From NCBI RefSeq assembly GCF_029168945.1, contig NC_083604.1:70014211-70078210 (forward strand): 64,000 nucleotides of DNA. The letters run 5' to 3'. Position numbers and translations under genes: made by a program. The DNA comes from Cannabis sativa. Taxonomy: Eukaryota > Streptophyta > Magnoliopsida > Rosales > Cannabaceae. Position 1 is the stretch's first letter; each line of letters begins with the position of its first letter. Below the pieces are notes generated by a model. That model saw only the letters and a list, made by a program, of their open reading frames with translations, had not been told where the DNA came from and ran no database searches. Below are positions 22,203 through 34,277 of this stretch, piece after piece.

Positions 22203-22574
22203 GGGTAAATGCCATTTTGGACCCTGTATTTTTTAAAAGTTATCAATAGGACCCTCTGTTTTGTTAAATGACAAAATAGACCCTGTATTTTTTAAAATGG
22301 TACAAATAGGATCCTGAATTGAATTTTTGTCAAAATAAAATTTAATTCTAATCTGATCTAAAAGTGTTATGACAAAATTGTTTACATTTTCGACATCTGT
22401 TCGTATTAGGAATTGTTTTCAAGTTGATTATATTAAAAAAAAGTTGTCAAAAATTAAGCTCAGGATCCTATTTTTACTATTTTGGAAAATACAGAGTCCA
22501 TTTTGTCATTTAACAAAACACAGGGTCCAATCGGTAACATTTGCAAAACACATGGTCCAAAATAATATTTACCC
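22203..22574. mobile_element. MITE with long imperfect inverted repeats
   Basis: The left end GGGTAAATGCCATTTTGGAC is mirrored by the right end (complement GGGTAAATATTATTTTGGAC). The next ~80 bp on each side are also inverted copies (ACCCTGTATTTT, AAATGACAAAATAG). A candidate 9-bp duplication (ggtttttaa and aatctttaa) matches at 6 of 9 positions, so the superfamily is uncertain; Mutator-like is one option. Confidence 0.7.
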
Positions 22575-23629
22575 AATCTTTAATAAAAGCATATTCTTCA
22601 AAAATAAAATAAAACAAAATTACTTACAAAAGTTAAACATTTATACTCTTTTATTACTATTCAATTCACTTTCTTACTTTATTCTCTCTCTTCTCACCTT
22701 AATAAAAAATACAAAAATAAAAATCAAAGTTATCAAACATTCTTTTTCTTCAAAAGTAAATAAACGAAAATTGTTACCAAACGTTTTTTTTTTTATATGT
22801 TTATAATATTCAAATAATTTTTTTACCGAGTTCTTTATGAGTTGTGGTCTCATTCAATTCAACCATGATCTCATTATTACTAAAATTTAGGCTCAAAAGA
22901 ATATTGAGTTTAATTTTTTCTTACACGTGTAAACACATTACAGAAAAGCATAGAAATTAGAAATTGATTGCTGTAAAGATATATCTATTATTAAAGAAAG
23001 AACTTTATTGTTTTCAACAAGGTGCTCTCTCCAAAATATACCAGACAATATGCAAGTAACTTGATGGGTATAAATTGATTAATTGAAGCACAAAGTCATG
23101 ATCGTGTGATTCCATTAAGGACATATATACAACATCGATATCGATCAATTCCTTTTATCTTTCTTGAAAGGAATGTTTCTTATCTTGGGAGAAAGTTCCA
23201 CATATAAAGTAACTAAAACAGTATTAGTAGTGGCTAGGGATATATTGGATTCATTATGAAATAATATTATATATATTTATATTTTATAACATCCCCAAAT
23301 AAGTTTTTAAATAAATATATATTTTGTATTTATGTATCATGCATGCATGTCATTATAAGTTTAATGCATGAAAGTGTAACATTTGTAAAATTATTATTCA
23401 ACAAAATATTCGTTAGGGACATATTCGTATTTCCCATCTTAGATATTTCAAATAATTATTTATATAGTAAATTTAACATTATTGGTAAGCTTAAATTAAG
23501 AAAAAAAAAAAAACTTTTGTCTCACTGTTGGGATGTTATTGTGAATTTATTGAATATGGATTTTAAAAAAAAAAATAATAATAATAAGATGAATATGTTT
23601 TGGAGAAAAATAAGTTCTAGCTGGTAGAT
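22575..23629. other. Unassigned AT-rich DNA
   Basis: No gene. Several 60-145-codon frames here are A/T-rich and lysine/phenylalanine-biased with no domain. Confidence 0.45.
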
Positions 23630-24220
23630 TAGCTTAGAGGACTCTCACTCTCATCAGGTGCTTTATAATAGCTAAAAGCTAAGAAAAAAAATAACTAAAA
23701 GCAATCTCATTAATGTAACAAAAATAGCTTATTTTTAAATTTTCAGCTAAAAAATAATAAAATAGTGCTACATCAAGTGAGCTAAATATTTCTTTATTTT
23801 AGCTCAAATACTATTATTCATGCTCATATACAGATAATTTTTTAGGTTTTGGGGCTTCTTCAATTTTTTATTCTTTTTTTATTTTTATCTCAATACTAAT
23901 TATTTTTTTTTTCGTATTTTAATTAATAAAAAAAGTATTCAATAAATAATATTGTAAAAGAAAATATAAAAAAAAAAATGATATATGATATAATATAAAA
24001 GTGTGTACGAAAATAGATAAAATTAAGTTTCGATGAGTTATTTTAAAAAATAGAATAGAGAACTGAGCACTCACATTAGATGCTTTGAATAGAGAATTTT
24101 TAAAATATTTAAAGAGCTAAACTAAAAATATGCTACATCTGATGTTCTAAATTCTCTCTATTTTAAAGTTTCTTTAAAATTTACTATTCATGTTCTAAAT
24201 TTATAGAATACTATATTTAT
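23630..24220. repeat. Two related MITE-like segments
   Basis: About 23630-23850 and 24055-24220 share an outer motif (CTCAC.TT/CTCATCAGGTGCTTT against CACTCACATTAGATGCTTT) and an inner motif (GCTACATC..GTG/ATG.TCTAAAT/GCTAAAT). They look like two copies of one MITE family separated by about 200 bp. Termini are not defined. Confidence 0.4.
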
Positions 24221-24381
24221 TGTTCTAAACATATTTTATCAATTATTTGAGATTTTAATTTTACTTTTTATATGGGGATATATGTAAATATTAATATTAT
24301 ATATTTGAAATGAATAAAATATTTTAAAATTTGAAAGAAAAAAAATAAAATTTTAGTGATGTATTTTAAAGAAGCTGATGT

Positions 24382-25612
24382 TGTTGGAAATATTTTACCA
24401 GGATCTAGATTTACTACCAAGTATGTTTGATTAACACCCTAATATGAATTCTAAAACAATGAAATTAAACACATATAAAGTTTAGAAAACCTTACATTGG
24501 GTGCAGCATAATATTATGACTCCTTCCATTCAGATCTCTAGCCCTTGATTCCTTTCTGTAGCAGAGCATAATCAAGATCTGAATCTGGATCTCTTTCTCT
24601 CCTTCTTTGATGCTGATTCTCCTTCTTGATGGTTGATTTTCCATAGTCTTACATACTATGATTGAGGTACCACTTGATGTGTGTAGGGACTGCTCATTCA
24701 CTCAAGGGATTTCGAAATTTAGAGAAGAAAAGAGAGAGAGAAGTGGTGGCTCAGGAATTCACTCTGAAAAGAATGAGATACAATTGTCTTGGAAACCTGA
24801 AGCATTTACCTTCTATTTATAGAATACCACACAGGGTTAAGGTTGAATTACTTAGCATTTAAAAATGAAAAATAAAATGATAAAATGAAACAAAGTGGCC
24901 GGCCATAGAAAATGGAAACAAGCCTCTCACTTTTACAACTTTCCTATTATATCATTCCTAGTTTCCCATTCTCCAAAATTGCCAATTTTCTCATTCAACC
25001 ACATAAATGTCAAAACTAATTATTTAATAACTATAATTAATTATTAAATAATATATTGTCATTTATTTTATTTATTAATAAAAACTAATCAAAGTTTTCC
25101 AATTAATAAATATACCCTTTAAACTCTCTATTTACTGTTTTACCATTGCTTAGTGAAAATTCATAAAGTAGACATAGTCTAACTTTTAGAATTATAATTG
25201 ATTAATTAAAATCAATTAACTGAGTCTTACAAGCAGTATGGTCTCAACTAGTATGGGGACCATGGGTCTATATAACCGAGCTTCCAATAAGTTGAACCGA
25301 ATTTACCAAGTAAATTCCCTAACTTATTAATTCCTTATTGAATCCACACTTAGAACTTGGAATTGCACTCTCAGTCATATAGAACGCTCTATATGTTCCA
25401 TCATATAGACGCGTCATTAGTTATCCATTGTTATAACCCTAATGTGATCAATGACCCTCTAATAGATGATCTACATTGAAAAGGCACTAAGTTACCGTTA
25501 CACCTTCAATGTATTTTATCCTTAAAACACTTAGCTCCGTATAAATGATATTTCAGCAAAGTGAAATGAGATCTCCACCATTTATCTCTGTTTAGCCAAG
25601 CTCGAAGGATAT
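24382..25612 (-). mobile_element. Truncated copia LTR related to the nested element
   Basis: Begins TGTTGGAAATATTTTACCAGG, the complement of the end of the copia LTR at 8249-10127, and follows it for about 1.2 kb through the CT-rich leader, the TATA region and the GCTCGAAGGA segment. It then stops matching near 25612. It is clearly diverged and lacks the outer third of the LTR, so it is an older truncated LTR on the minus strand. The small frames within are LTR sequence. Confidence 0.8.
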
Positions 25613-26558
25613 CATCGTTTCAAACATTAAACAGTAAAGAGAAGTAAGAAAAAAGAAACACAAGAATTATAGAGGTTTGTCCTAAATCCAGGGGACCAGG
25701 GGTACGTCCTCTTTTGAGCTCACCTTGAAGAACGATCTCAGATCTGCACTATAAATGGAGAATATTACATCAGGTGAGAAATCCGAGTCACAAATCGACT
25801 GGTATTTCAGATCTTTCTCTCTTCTCTCTCTTCTGTGTATTTTTTTTCTTTTTGATTCTCACTGACTCTCTCTTTCTTTTCTTTGCATGTACACTCTGAA
25901 ACAATCAACACGAGAGCATCTCTCTCTAGCCTGGGTCTTCTCACTTCTAGGTTCTCTAACCTAAGAGCTTTGTAAGTCGTTTTGTTCCCGTTTTATAGTA
26001 CCAGATCTAGTAGTAGATGAGTAACAGAATTTCTGTTGCAAAACAAAAATTCGGTTAGGTCTAGTTGCAGTTTGTTGTGTCTGGTGAGTGAGTAAAGTCA
26101 CAAGCCTTTTATTTGGATTTTATCCTTTCTGTAAAACTGTAAAACAAGTGATTCGGGGGGGATCTAATTTAACAGTTTGAAGTAAAATAGAGAAAATAAA
26201 GTTTTTGTGATATATATTTTGAAGGACAGAGTAAAGAAGCTGATGAGAGTACTGTAAGGGTTTAAAATTGATCGCCAGCAAACGCTCTAAAAGCTTACAT
26301 ATCGTAATTTATCCCTACATTTAGCTTAATGAACAGTGTTACGCTAAACATATTTATATATTTTTTAAACTCATTCTATAATTAGTAAACAGACTATTGT
26401 TTATAGAAATTTGAAAAAATATATATATAAATATTAATTGAATAATAAAATTATATCAAATAATTTTAAATAATTTTTTATGAATAAGTTCAAAAAAATA
26501 ATAAATCTATATAAAGAACTCTAAATAACTCCTTAAAAATCATCATACAATTTTTTAT
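25613..26558. other. Unassigned, probably repeat-derived
   Basis: Contains ACACAAGAATTATAGAGGT and CCAGGGGACCAGGGGTACGT, resembling LTR or leader segments of plant retroelements, and a CT-rich run near 25815-25880. No open frame or terminal signature could be fixed. Confidence 0.35.
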
Positions 26559-27447
26559 AGGGGAATTACCCCATATACTATGGTTTCTATAGTGGTTGCA
26601 GCGCTAGTTGCAATAGGGATTTCTATACTGTTATCCCAAAATTGGCACTCTGACGTGGCATCACAAGAATTGTGACACGTGGATCAACATGCCGAGCAGG
26701 ATGCCTCGCTGGCATGTCCATGATGGAATACTCAACGAGCCGTGCAGAATGAGCAACACTTAGCGAATTCAACCAAGCACTTCGTGAGTCACCAGCTCAA
26801 TCCCTATAACTCAGGGATCAACTTGCGTGGATGTGGCATACACACGATGCCACTATCGATGTATACGGTCTCAATCCCACGATCCTAGCATTCAGCAATG
26901 ATCACACGATCTTTGTGTTTATGCGCTTTGTAACGAGAGAGGAAACTCTTCCTCCTCAAGTTTCCTGCCCTATAAATAGTGAGGAATGTTCACTGGGCAA
27001 GGGAGATCGATCGAAAACTGTAAAACAGAGATCATACGCCGAAACGCTATAAGTTAAGGTTATCTAAGAATTATATATTTAGAGATATTATTGTAAGAGC
27101 TATAAGAAAAGGAATCTTCTTCCTTATTCTTAAGTCAATACAACTAACGAGGATTAGGCTATTACCGAACTGCTCGGGGCTGAACCTCTATAAAATTTCT
27201 GTGTCTTCTTATTATTATTATTTGCTTTATTACGTAGTCTTATTACGACATATCGTTCATCGCTTATCAAAAAGACTCATTGTCGTTGGCTAAAAGCGAA
27301 GTCAACATATACGATTTTTTGTTGCAATTTAGGTTGCAGCGCTAGTTGAAATAGGGGTTTCTATGTAGAATTCCGTAAAGATGCAAAAAAAAAAAAAAAA
27401 AAAAAAAAAAAACTGGTTTAAAGTGTAAAAATAAAAAACCCAATTTT
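26559..27447 (+). repeat. Small dispersed repeat (copy B), split by a solo LTR
   Basis: 26559-26628 and 27313-27447 together correspond to the reverse complement of copy A at 20908-21063. A 28-base A run (27385-27412) lies in the right half. The GCAGCGCTAGTTG motif appears on both sides of the insert, at 26599 and 27343, showing extra local duplication. Confidence 0.65.
26629..27307 (+). mobile_element. Solo LTR with target duplication
   Basis: A 679-bp unit begins TGTTATCCC and ends GTCAACA, flanked by the 5-bp duplication tatac at 26624-26628 and 27308-27312. It holds a TATA box (CTATAAATAGT, about 26970-26980) about a third of a kilobase before its end. There is no internal region, primer site or second LTR. 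This is the expected product of recombination between two LTRs. A TGACGTGGCATCA stretch near its start would fit a bZIP-type site. The superfamily is not certain. Confidence 0.82.
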
Positions 27448-29929
27448 TTATATAAAAAAGAAAGCATAAAAAAATATCTTCAAAACAACTATCACCGTAT
27501 CTCACTTGTAGTCACCACTACATTTAAAGTTGATATAATCATTGTATCTCATTTTTAGTCATCGTTAATATCATTTTGTTTTGTACATAAAATAAATCAA
27601 ACAATTGTCGGTAAGTACTTATTTTGAATATGTAAGTGAATTATTTGTTATAAATTAATTAATTGAATCATTAGTTATCATATATAGTTATATGTTTTTT
27701 TTAAAAAAAAATTAATAACCACTATTTTTTTGACAAAATTAATGATTTTTTTTTCTGAAACAAATTCATGATTTTTAATTAAATAAAATAGAATAATAAG
27801 AATAATTAACTAATTATCTCTAAATAAATAAAGTTGTATAAAAATAGAAAAATAAGAGAATTAAGGAGATAATTTAAAATAGAATTAAAAAAAATGAGAA
27901 AATTAAGAACAAAATAAATAAAAGTATTTAAAGCAATTTTAGGCTATCATGTCACCGCCTTATGTCTAAGTTTACATACATAGATATATACATATATAGA
28001 TTATACATAAATCTATACATGGAACACTTCTCAATAGTTATTACCCATTAATGGTTACTGAACAATTTAACTATAAATATTTAATTATTAGATTTTGATT
28101 AATAACGAATAATAAAAGAGAAATTTAAATTTCTGTACTTAATTTAGCTGTTAAATTAAAAAAATATCAAAAAATATCACTTTTTATACTATGTTAAAAA
28201 TATATTTATATACAAAATACTTAAGCTAAATTTAATTTTTTTTTTCTTAATTTTTTTTTTCAGCTGATGCAATAATCGATCCCAACTCATATAATATAAA
28301 AATTAGAATTTTTTTTAATTAGATAAAAAAATCGAGCATAAAAACTCAATTTTTCATAATATTACTCATGAATAGGTAATATCTATTAAAAGTGTACCCA
28401 TATAGATATATAGAAGATATAGATTATATTTCACTTTTTCTTTTTCTTTTATAAAAACAATCTCTGTATATATATAATATAAACAAATATTTGAATTGGA
28501 AAAATAAAAGGGTTATTATCTATTAAAAAAATACTCTTATTCCTATTATTTAAAAGAATATCGTACATATATTATTAAAAAAAAATAATTATTAATAAAT
28601 ATCTAATTTAAATTTTAATTCATATATAATCTAATTACAGTAAATATTTCAATTGATATTTATACTAATTTAAAATTTAAATAATGAATTTTATTGTTAT
28701 AAATATTTTTAACTTATTTTTTTCCTTAAAGTACATTTTTCAAAATAAATTTATGATCACAAATTAATTTGAATATTTTAGTTTGTAATTATTAATTTGT
28801 TTGAAATTTTTTTGGTTAAGGGTTTGCATATAATCTAATCGTAAATATTTTAGTTTTTCTTCTTTCATAGTAATAAAAATTAGAATTAATAGATATATTA
28901 ATTTTTATTTATACATTTGTTAATATCTATAACAAAGAAAGGAAGGAGAAATAAGTAAGAAAATAAAATTAGTAAAATTCCTCATTTATAAATTTTAAAA
29001 CATTAAACTCCGAATAAGAATTTAAATTAACATAAAGCTAAATTAAATTAAAGTATCACATAGACTTATAAAAAATTTGTTCATAAAGAAATTTTGTGTA
29101 ATTCTTTAATTTTGTTACAACCTTATTATACAACATAAGTACTAGATTAGATCATTTATTGTTAATTTAGTTAAGAAACACTAATAATAGCTCTACCTAC
29201 AACATTAAAAGATCCTTCTTCTTTTTCATAAAAAAAATCTTCTTCCAACAATTTTGCCCTCACCAAATAAAGTATTTCCTTTCTAACAATATGTATTTAT
29301 TTTCTTTGAATTGCATGAGAATGTGAAAAAATAATATTAAGAATGATAACATACATACATAAGAGTTACAAAAAATAAATGTGATAAAAAAAACTACTTT
29401 GATCACGAGCTAATATTTTGACATGCATTCTTAAATATAATTGTCCATGTTAAACTATATAATAATGTTATAATATAATATAAAAATGAAGTATATATAA
29501 ACGATATGTAAAATAAAATAACTACAGACAAAGCAAAATCGTATATACGATAAAAGGACCAAAATATCTCTAGTCATTGATGTTTGAGCTTCAATCCCAG
29601 TGATAGTTTCGGTATGGGAATTCGAGCTTCTTCGCTCTCTCAACTCTCTTTAGATAGAATTTTGTTATTTGCACAATATGAGTGAAGAGCTCGGTAACTG
29701 AGACCATATATTTATAGGTGAGATACTCTATTAGTATCTGTGCCACATTAATTGTCAAAATATTTTCACAACTAATTTAAAAAATTAAATCGGGTAATGA
29801 ATATCGAAATGTTACCACATATCGAATATCACCCAATTAATATTGTCCAGATTCAATGAATATAAATATTCATTTATCTTAATATTAATTCTTTTATTTT
29901 ATTCCATAAATATAGAATATTCTAATATT
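27448..29929. other. Unassigned AT-rich DNA
   Basis: About 2.5 kb of low-complexity A/T-rich sequence. A TATA-like CCTATAAATATATGG (minus strand, near 29705-29720) with a GAGA-rich follow-up suggests an LTR or promoter remnant at about 29550-29760, but nothing confirms it. Confidence 0.4.
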
Positions 29930-30160
29930 CTCTTCATACCTGAAAATCCACCTGCAGCCAATAATTTTTTGTCCAATCGGTTCAGGTACAATTATCGAAG
30001 TTTTGTTTCTTTAGAGAGCAACCATTTCATTTCCCATTGCTCCACCCCAGTTTAGCTTATCTAATGAATTCATGGCTTCCTTGTAAGATTTTGGTCCATC
30101 CTCAAACATCTCAGCCACATGAAGAGCATAATTTACAATGTCTGCATAACCATATTTAGT
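29930..30160 (-). pseudogene. Start of copia reverse transcriptase (broken)
   Basis: Minus-strand frames read EDGPKSYKEAMNSLDKLNW...AMGNEM followed, after a stop, by IVPEPIGQKIIGCRWIF. This is the standard entry to copia RT (EAM...W..AM..E and the GCRW.F block). No YVDD motif follows, because the copy ends here. Confidence 0.7.
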
Positions 30161-30403
30161 TGGTGTTCTTATTGCTCTTCTTTTCTAGTCCCTAACTAAT
30201 TGGTAATCTAGACCTTCATCATCTGATTCACTTGCATTTTCTTCATCTTTTCTTTGCTCTGTTGAGGTATCCTCTTTATTTTCTGTCATACTCTGTTTTG
30301 AGTGAGTACTGCTCTTGTCAAACTCCGTCTCCATTTGTATGCTCTCATTTGTTTCAGTGTGACTATTTTCTTGTTGAGTTTGCTGAGTTTTGAATGTGTC
30401 TTT

Positions 30404-31111
30404 TTAAATCTTGTCCTCATTAAATACCACATCTCTACTAATAAAATTCTTTTGATGATTACCATGTTCTATACTCCACATTTTGTACCCTTTGACACCT
30501 TTTGGATAACCAATAAAGATACACTTTCTAGCCCTTAGTTCTAACTTATCTTGCCTAACATAAGCATAAGCTATGCGGCCAAAAATGTTGAGATGATCAT
30601 ACCTGGCATTACACCTTATTCTAGCTTTTATTAGTGTTTTGAAACCAATAGCTGAAGATGGACTTCTATTAATTAGGTAGCGAGCAATTATGACAGGTTT
30701 TGCCCAAAAATTCTTTAGTAAACCAAAGTGAATCAGCATACATCTCACCCTTTCTATAATGGTCATATTCATTCTTTCAGCTAGACCATATTGTTGGGGT
30801 GTTTTCGGTATTGCTTTGTGTCTAACAATACCAACTTTCTTGCAATGTTGATTGAGCCTATCCACATAGAATTCAAGTCAATTATCAGTTCTACGCTTTG
30901 TAATCTTCTTACCAATTTGGTTCTCAATTAAAGTTTTCCATTGTAAAAATATTTTAAATGTGTCATTCTTATTCTTCAAGATATAAGTCCAAACATATTT
31001 GGTAAAATCATCTATAAATGATAAAAAAAAATACCTAGCTCCACCTCTAGATTCAGTTCTTGAAGGGCCCCATAAGTCTGAATGGATACAATCTAAAATT
31101 GCATTTGACAC
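30404..31111 (-). pseudogene. Copia integrase (broken)
   Basis: Two frames, separated by a shift near 30870, carry the integrase core. The upstream part has HSDLWGPSRTESRGGARYF and FIDDFTKYVWTY, with the first catalytic Asp in HSDLWGP. The downstream part has TPQQYGLAERMNMTIIERVR (the usual PxQNGxAER box, with Gln-Tyr in place of Gln-Asn), then FWAKPVIIARYLINRSPSSA and the post-core GCxAYA/RKCIFIGYPKGVKGY signature. It belongs to the copia remnant. Confidence 0.78.
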
Positions 31112-31393
31112 ATGAACACCTTTACCAAACGTGACTCTTGTAGATTTTTCAAGAACAATTGCTCACAGAACTCCATCTCTTGGATTTGATCTTTTCCAAA
31201 GATTCCTTTCTTGTTGAGCACTTTCATTCCTCCATTGCTTATGTGAGTAAGTTTTCAGTGCCAGATGAAAGTTGGATTCCTTGATGTTTTAATTGCTACA
31301 TTCACCTCAAATTCACAGTTTGACCCTGCAACAAGTAAATTCCATTCTCCTTCACTCTTTCACTATTATTGAGCCTTTGAAAACTTTCATAAC

Positions 31394-31735
31394 TCATTTT
31401 TCAATTTTGATAGAACATTCTTCTTGATCGATCATAGCTACTGAGATAAGATTTCTTTTAATCTCAGGAACGTGTCTAATTTGTATCAACTCTATAACTC
31501 TACCTTCATCTAATTTTAACTTGATAGTGCATATCTCAGTAACATTACATGGCTTGTTATCTCCTAATCTCACTGATCCTCCTCTGATCTCATTGTATTC
31601 ACTAAATTGAGATTGATCAGGGCACATGTGAAAGGAGCACCCTAAATCAATTACCCAATTTGTTGAAGAACAATCTTTGGAGACAACAAGTACTCCATCA
31701 CTGTCATATCCATCCTCATCAGATGCAATATTCAC
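31394..31735 (-). pseudogene. Copia protease (active site altered)
   Basis: 113 codons include NWVIDLGCSFHMCPDQSQF, the place of the copia retropepsin active site where D-S/T-G or D-S/T-A is expected. Here it is D-L-G. The following RGGSVRLGDNKPCNV and RHVPEIKRNLISV are standard copia protease blocks. The altered site and lost flanks point to a dead enzyme. Confidence 0.72.
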
Positions 31736-31759
31736 ACTTTCTGAATGACTACTATTAAA

Positions 31760-32550
31760 TTTCGTCCACAGTGGACAATCTTTCTTGAAATGTGATGTTG
31801 AGTTACTTATGAAACATATTTTTACTCTTTGAAAGAGACTTGCCCTTGTTCAGATTATTTCCATCTCCATTCTCTTTCCTGAAAGATTTTTCTCGAACCA
31901 ACAATCCTTCTCCGGAACTGTCTTCTTGAAGTTTAGATTTTATTTTCATTTCCTTTGATATTTAAGCATTTTGTACTTCTTTTAATGTAACAGAATCTTT
32001 CTCATACATCATTGTATCTACAAAATACTTATAATTTTCACTAAGAAGTGACTTTAAGATTATGACTGCTTGATCCTCATCCTTGATCTGGATGTCAATG
32101 TTCCCAAGATCAAGAATAATCTTATTGAAATCATACAAATGATCTTCAATGTTTTTCCTGATGCCATCTTGAAAGAATACAGTTTCTGTTTTAAGAATAA
32201 TCGATTTTCCAAAGACTTGGTCATGTGCAAGCTTTCCAATTCAATTTCAACCAATAGACCAGTTGTTGTTGTTTTCTTCGAAACATCCTTGAGAACCTTA
32301 TCTCCAAGGCTCTAAATAATCACATTATGAGCCCTTTCCAAGATCTTAGACTTCTCTTTCTCAGTTAGACCTACAGGTAAGTCGTTCTCTCCTAAAATGG
32401 CATCTTGTAATGCCTGCATCTTAACACGCCATAATTCAAAATCGTTCTTTCCTGTAAATTTCTCAAGATCAAACTTTGTACTTCTCATTTCTTCTCATCC
32501 AGTTCACCAAGTTCTTGACAATCGATCCAAGTTCCTCGTTCGAATTTTCA
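31760..32550 (-). pseudogene. Copia gag (broken)
   Basis: Minus-strand fragments match the UBN2 gag region: KFTGKNDFELWRVKMQALQ near 32410-32460, KTTTTGLLVEIELESLHMTK near 32230-32280, then ENRLFLKQKLYSFKM and YEKDSVTLKEVQ. A zinc-knuckle-like CFISNSTSHFKKDC near 31780 has lost its second cysteine. Several frameshifts separate these pieces. Confidence 0.7.
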
Positions 32551-32551
32551 A

Positions 32552-32563
32552 GCTCTGATACCA
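32552..32563 (-). promoter_or_regulatory. Primer binding site of copia remnant
   Basis: The complement reads TGGTATCAGAGC, complementary to initiator tRNA-Met, two bases inside the LTR. Confidence 0.82.
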
Positions 32564-32565
32564 AT

Positions 32566-32889
32566 TGTTGCACAAGCCTCTGTCGATTCATCACCATTTT
32601 ACACTCAATAATAGAATTATGAGATAATGCACACACAGTAATAGAATTGAGTCTATGCTCTATTATTGGAAATGATAATGATTTCAAGGTTATAGTCAAT
32701 CAAATGAACTAAGTCACAAGTCCTATTATAAGCAAGGAACAAGGACAATAAAAAAGTACCTATAACTAACAATAACAGTTAGTTATGAGTTGATCATGAC
32801 TAATCATGTATTAACACCTAAGCTACCTGCTAACTACTAACTATCTCTTTAACTATCACGGCATTAGTTAGGTATATAATTTTATAACA
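32566..32889 (-). repeat. 5' LTR of copia remnant
   Basis: 324 bp bounded by TG and CA on the minus strand (starts TGTTATAAAATTATATACC, ends GCTTGTGCAACA), immediately before the primer site. No second copy was found in the window. Confidence 0.75.
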
Positions 32890-33530
32890 GCCTGCAAATG
32901 ATGTTAGTCTAAGACCATCTTCAATTCATGATACAAATTTGATAGCAAATTTGGCTCAAAAAATAGCTCAATGTTATATTTAGCTTAAATTTTCTAATTG
33001 TACTCCAATGCATGGTATATTAATAATCCCCAAAATTAAAAAGCTTTTAATTAGTAAAAATTATTAATTAGTGACAAATAAGTGAATAAAAATGTAACTT
33101 TAATTGTGGTGTAAATTTAGCTCATACTATATCTTGTATTAAATTTGCCCCAACTTTTAACTTGTCTCAAATTTGTCATGTCTTTTACACGACTATTGGA
33201 GCTTATTTATTTTTTTTTAAAAAAAAATAATAAACTAAAATATAACAATACACTATTATCATAACTCTCTATTAGAGATACTCTAAGGCCACAGAAGGAA
33301 ATTACTTCACCATCCCTAGATAAGGGAAGCGTTGCCCTGTTGTTAATTGACTAAAGCTCGTGTATGGCACTGCTTCGAGGGTGGCCTACACTGGATTGAC
33401 CACTAAAACGGGTCATAGCATGCTCCCATTGTTGGATTTCTAGTCGCTAACTCATGAGTGAGCAACTATTGGACTCCACACCACCTCAAGGTAACCACAA
33501 TCTCTGGCTCCACAGAGCACACCTAAGAGC
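32890..33530. other. Unassigned DNA
   Basis: AT-rich to about 33290, then a more balanced 240-bp block (33290-33530) with no open frame. It may be repeat-derived; I cannot assign it. Confidence 0.35.
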
Positions 33531-33914
33531 ATCTTCAATGGTAAAATTTTAGAGGATGCTTAGTGAGGTGGACATATTATAAGGCAAAATATTGAGATGC
33601 TATACCATTGGAGAGAAAAGGATGTCATTCTTGAAATTTGCATGGATGCTATGTTGTAACATTGATGCTATTCAATTTTTTATTAAAAAAAATGAATAGT
33701 ATCAATGTTATTGTAGCTAAAAATTAGAATATAGATTAAATAATAATGTGCAATATCATAATTATAGTATTTTTGAAGAGTGATATACATTAGAGTATTT
33801 TTAGAAGTAAGAGTACCAAATATGACGTGGAAGAGAGATAAAATAAAATATTATATTTTTAAATGATGTGTAAATTTTTAACATCCTTAAAGCATGCTAC
33901 CATTGGCTAAGGGC
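33531..33914. repeat. MITE-like element
   Basis: The left end GAGCATCTTCAATGGTA and the right end TACCATTGGCTAAGGGC are imperfect inverted repeats. GAGCATCTTCAATGG is a frequent terminus among plant MITEs. The target duplication is not clear. Confidence 0.5.
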
Positions 33915-33993
33915 GCAAATCCAACACTTGAAAAATAAAAAAAGTGCATTTCCGCAAACAAATATCCAAGCTTGAAAAATTAGCCTATTCTAT

Positions 33994-34268
33994 GGGAAAC
34001 TTACAAAAATACTGAAAATTTGGTTAACTTTTACAAAAATATTATCACACGGAAATTTTTTCAAAAATACTATGTTTTTATAAAACACCGGTAAAATACA
34101 AAGCAGAGCAACTCAAAACAACAGTAGAACTCCAGTAAAATACCAGTAAAAACTTAACACAGTATACTGCAGTATGAAACTTATAAAACACAGTAAAAAA
34201 GCAAAAAATACCGTCTGGCAGTATTTTTGTAAAAAAATTGCAAAAATTAGTATACCTTGTAAATTTCT
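33994..34268. mobile_element. Mutator-like MITE with 9-bp target duplication
   Basis: A 275-bp unit flanked by the exact 9-bp repeat ctattctat at 33985-33993 and 34269-34277. Ends are imperfect inverted repeats (GGGAAACTTACAAAAATA and the complement of the right end AGAAATTTACAAGGTA). Internal CAGTAAAA-type motifs recur. A 9-bp duplication is the size used by Mutator-like transposases. No coding capacity. Confidence 0.75.
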
Positions 34269-34277
34269 CTATTCTAT

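Larger units (their letters stand above)
29930..32889 (-). mobile_element. Decayed Ty1/copia element with one LTR, 3' half missing
   Basis: Minus-strand order from right to left: LTR (32566-32889), tRNA-iMet primer site, gag with a UBN2-like region, a damaged zinc knuckle, protease, integrase and the first part of reverse transcriptase. The sequence then ends near 29930. The second LTR and the rest of RT and RNase H are absent. Frames are broken by many stops and shifts, so the copy is old. Confidence 0.82.

Noticed and set aside
22369..22806. 145-codon Lys/Phe/Ile-rich frame
   Set aside because: It begins inside a MITE and continues in A/T-rich DNA, with composition explained by base bias and no domain.
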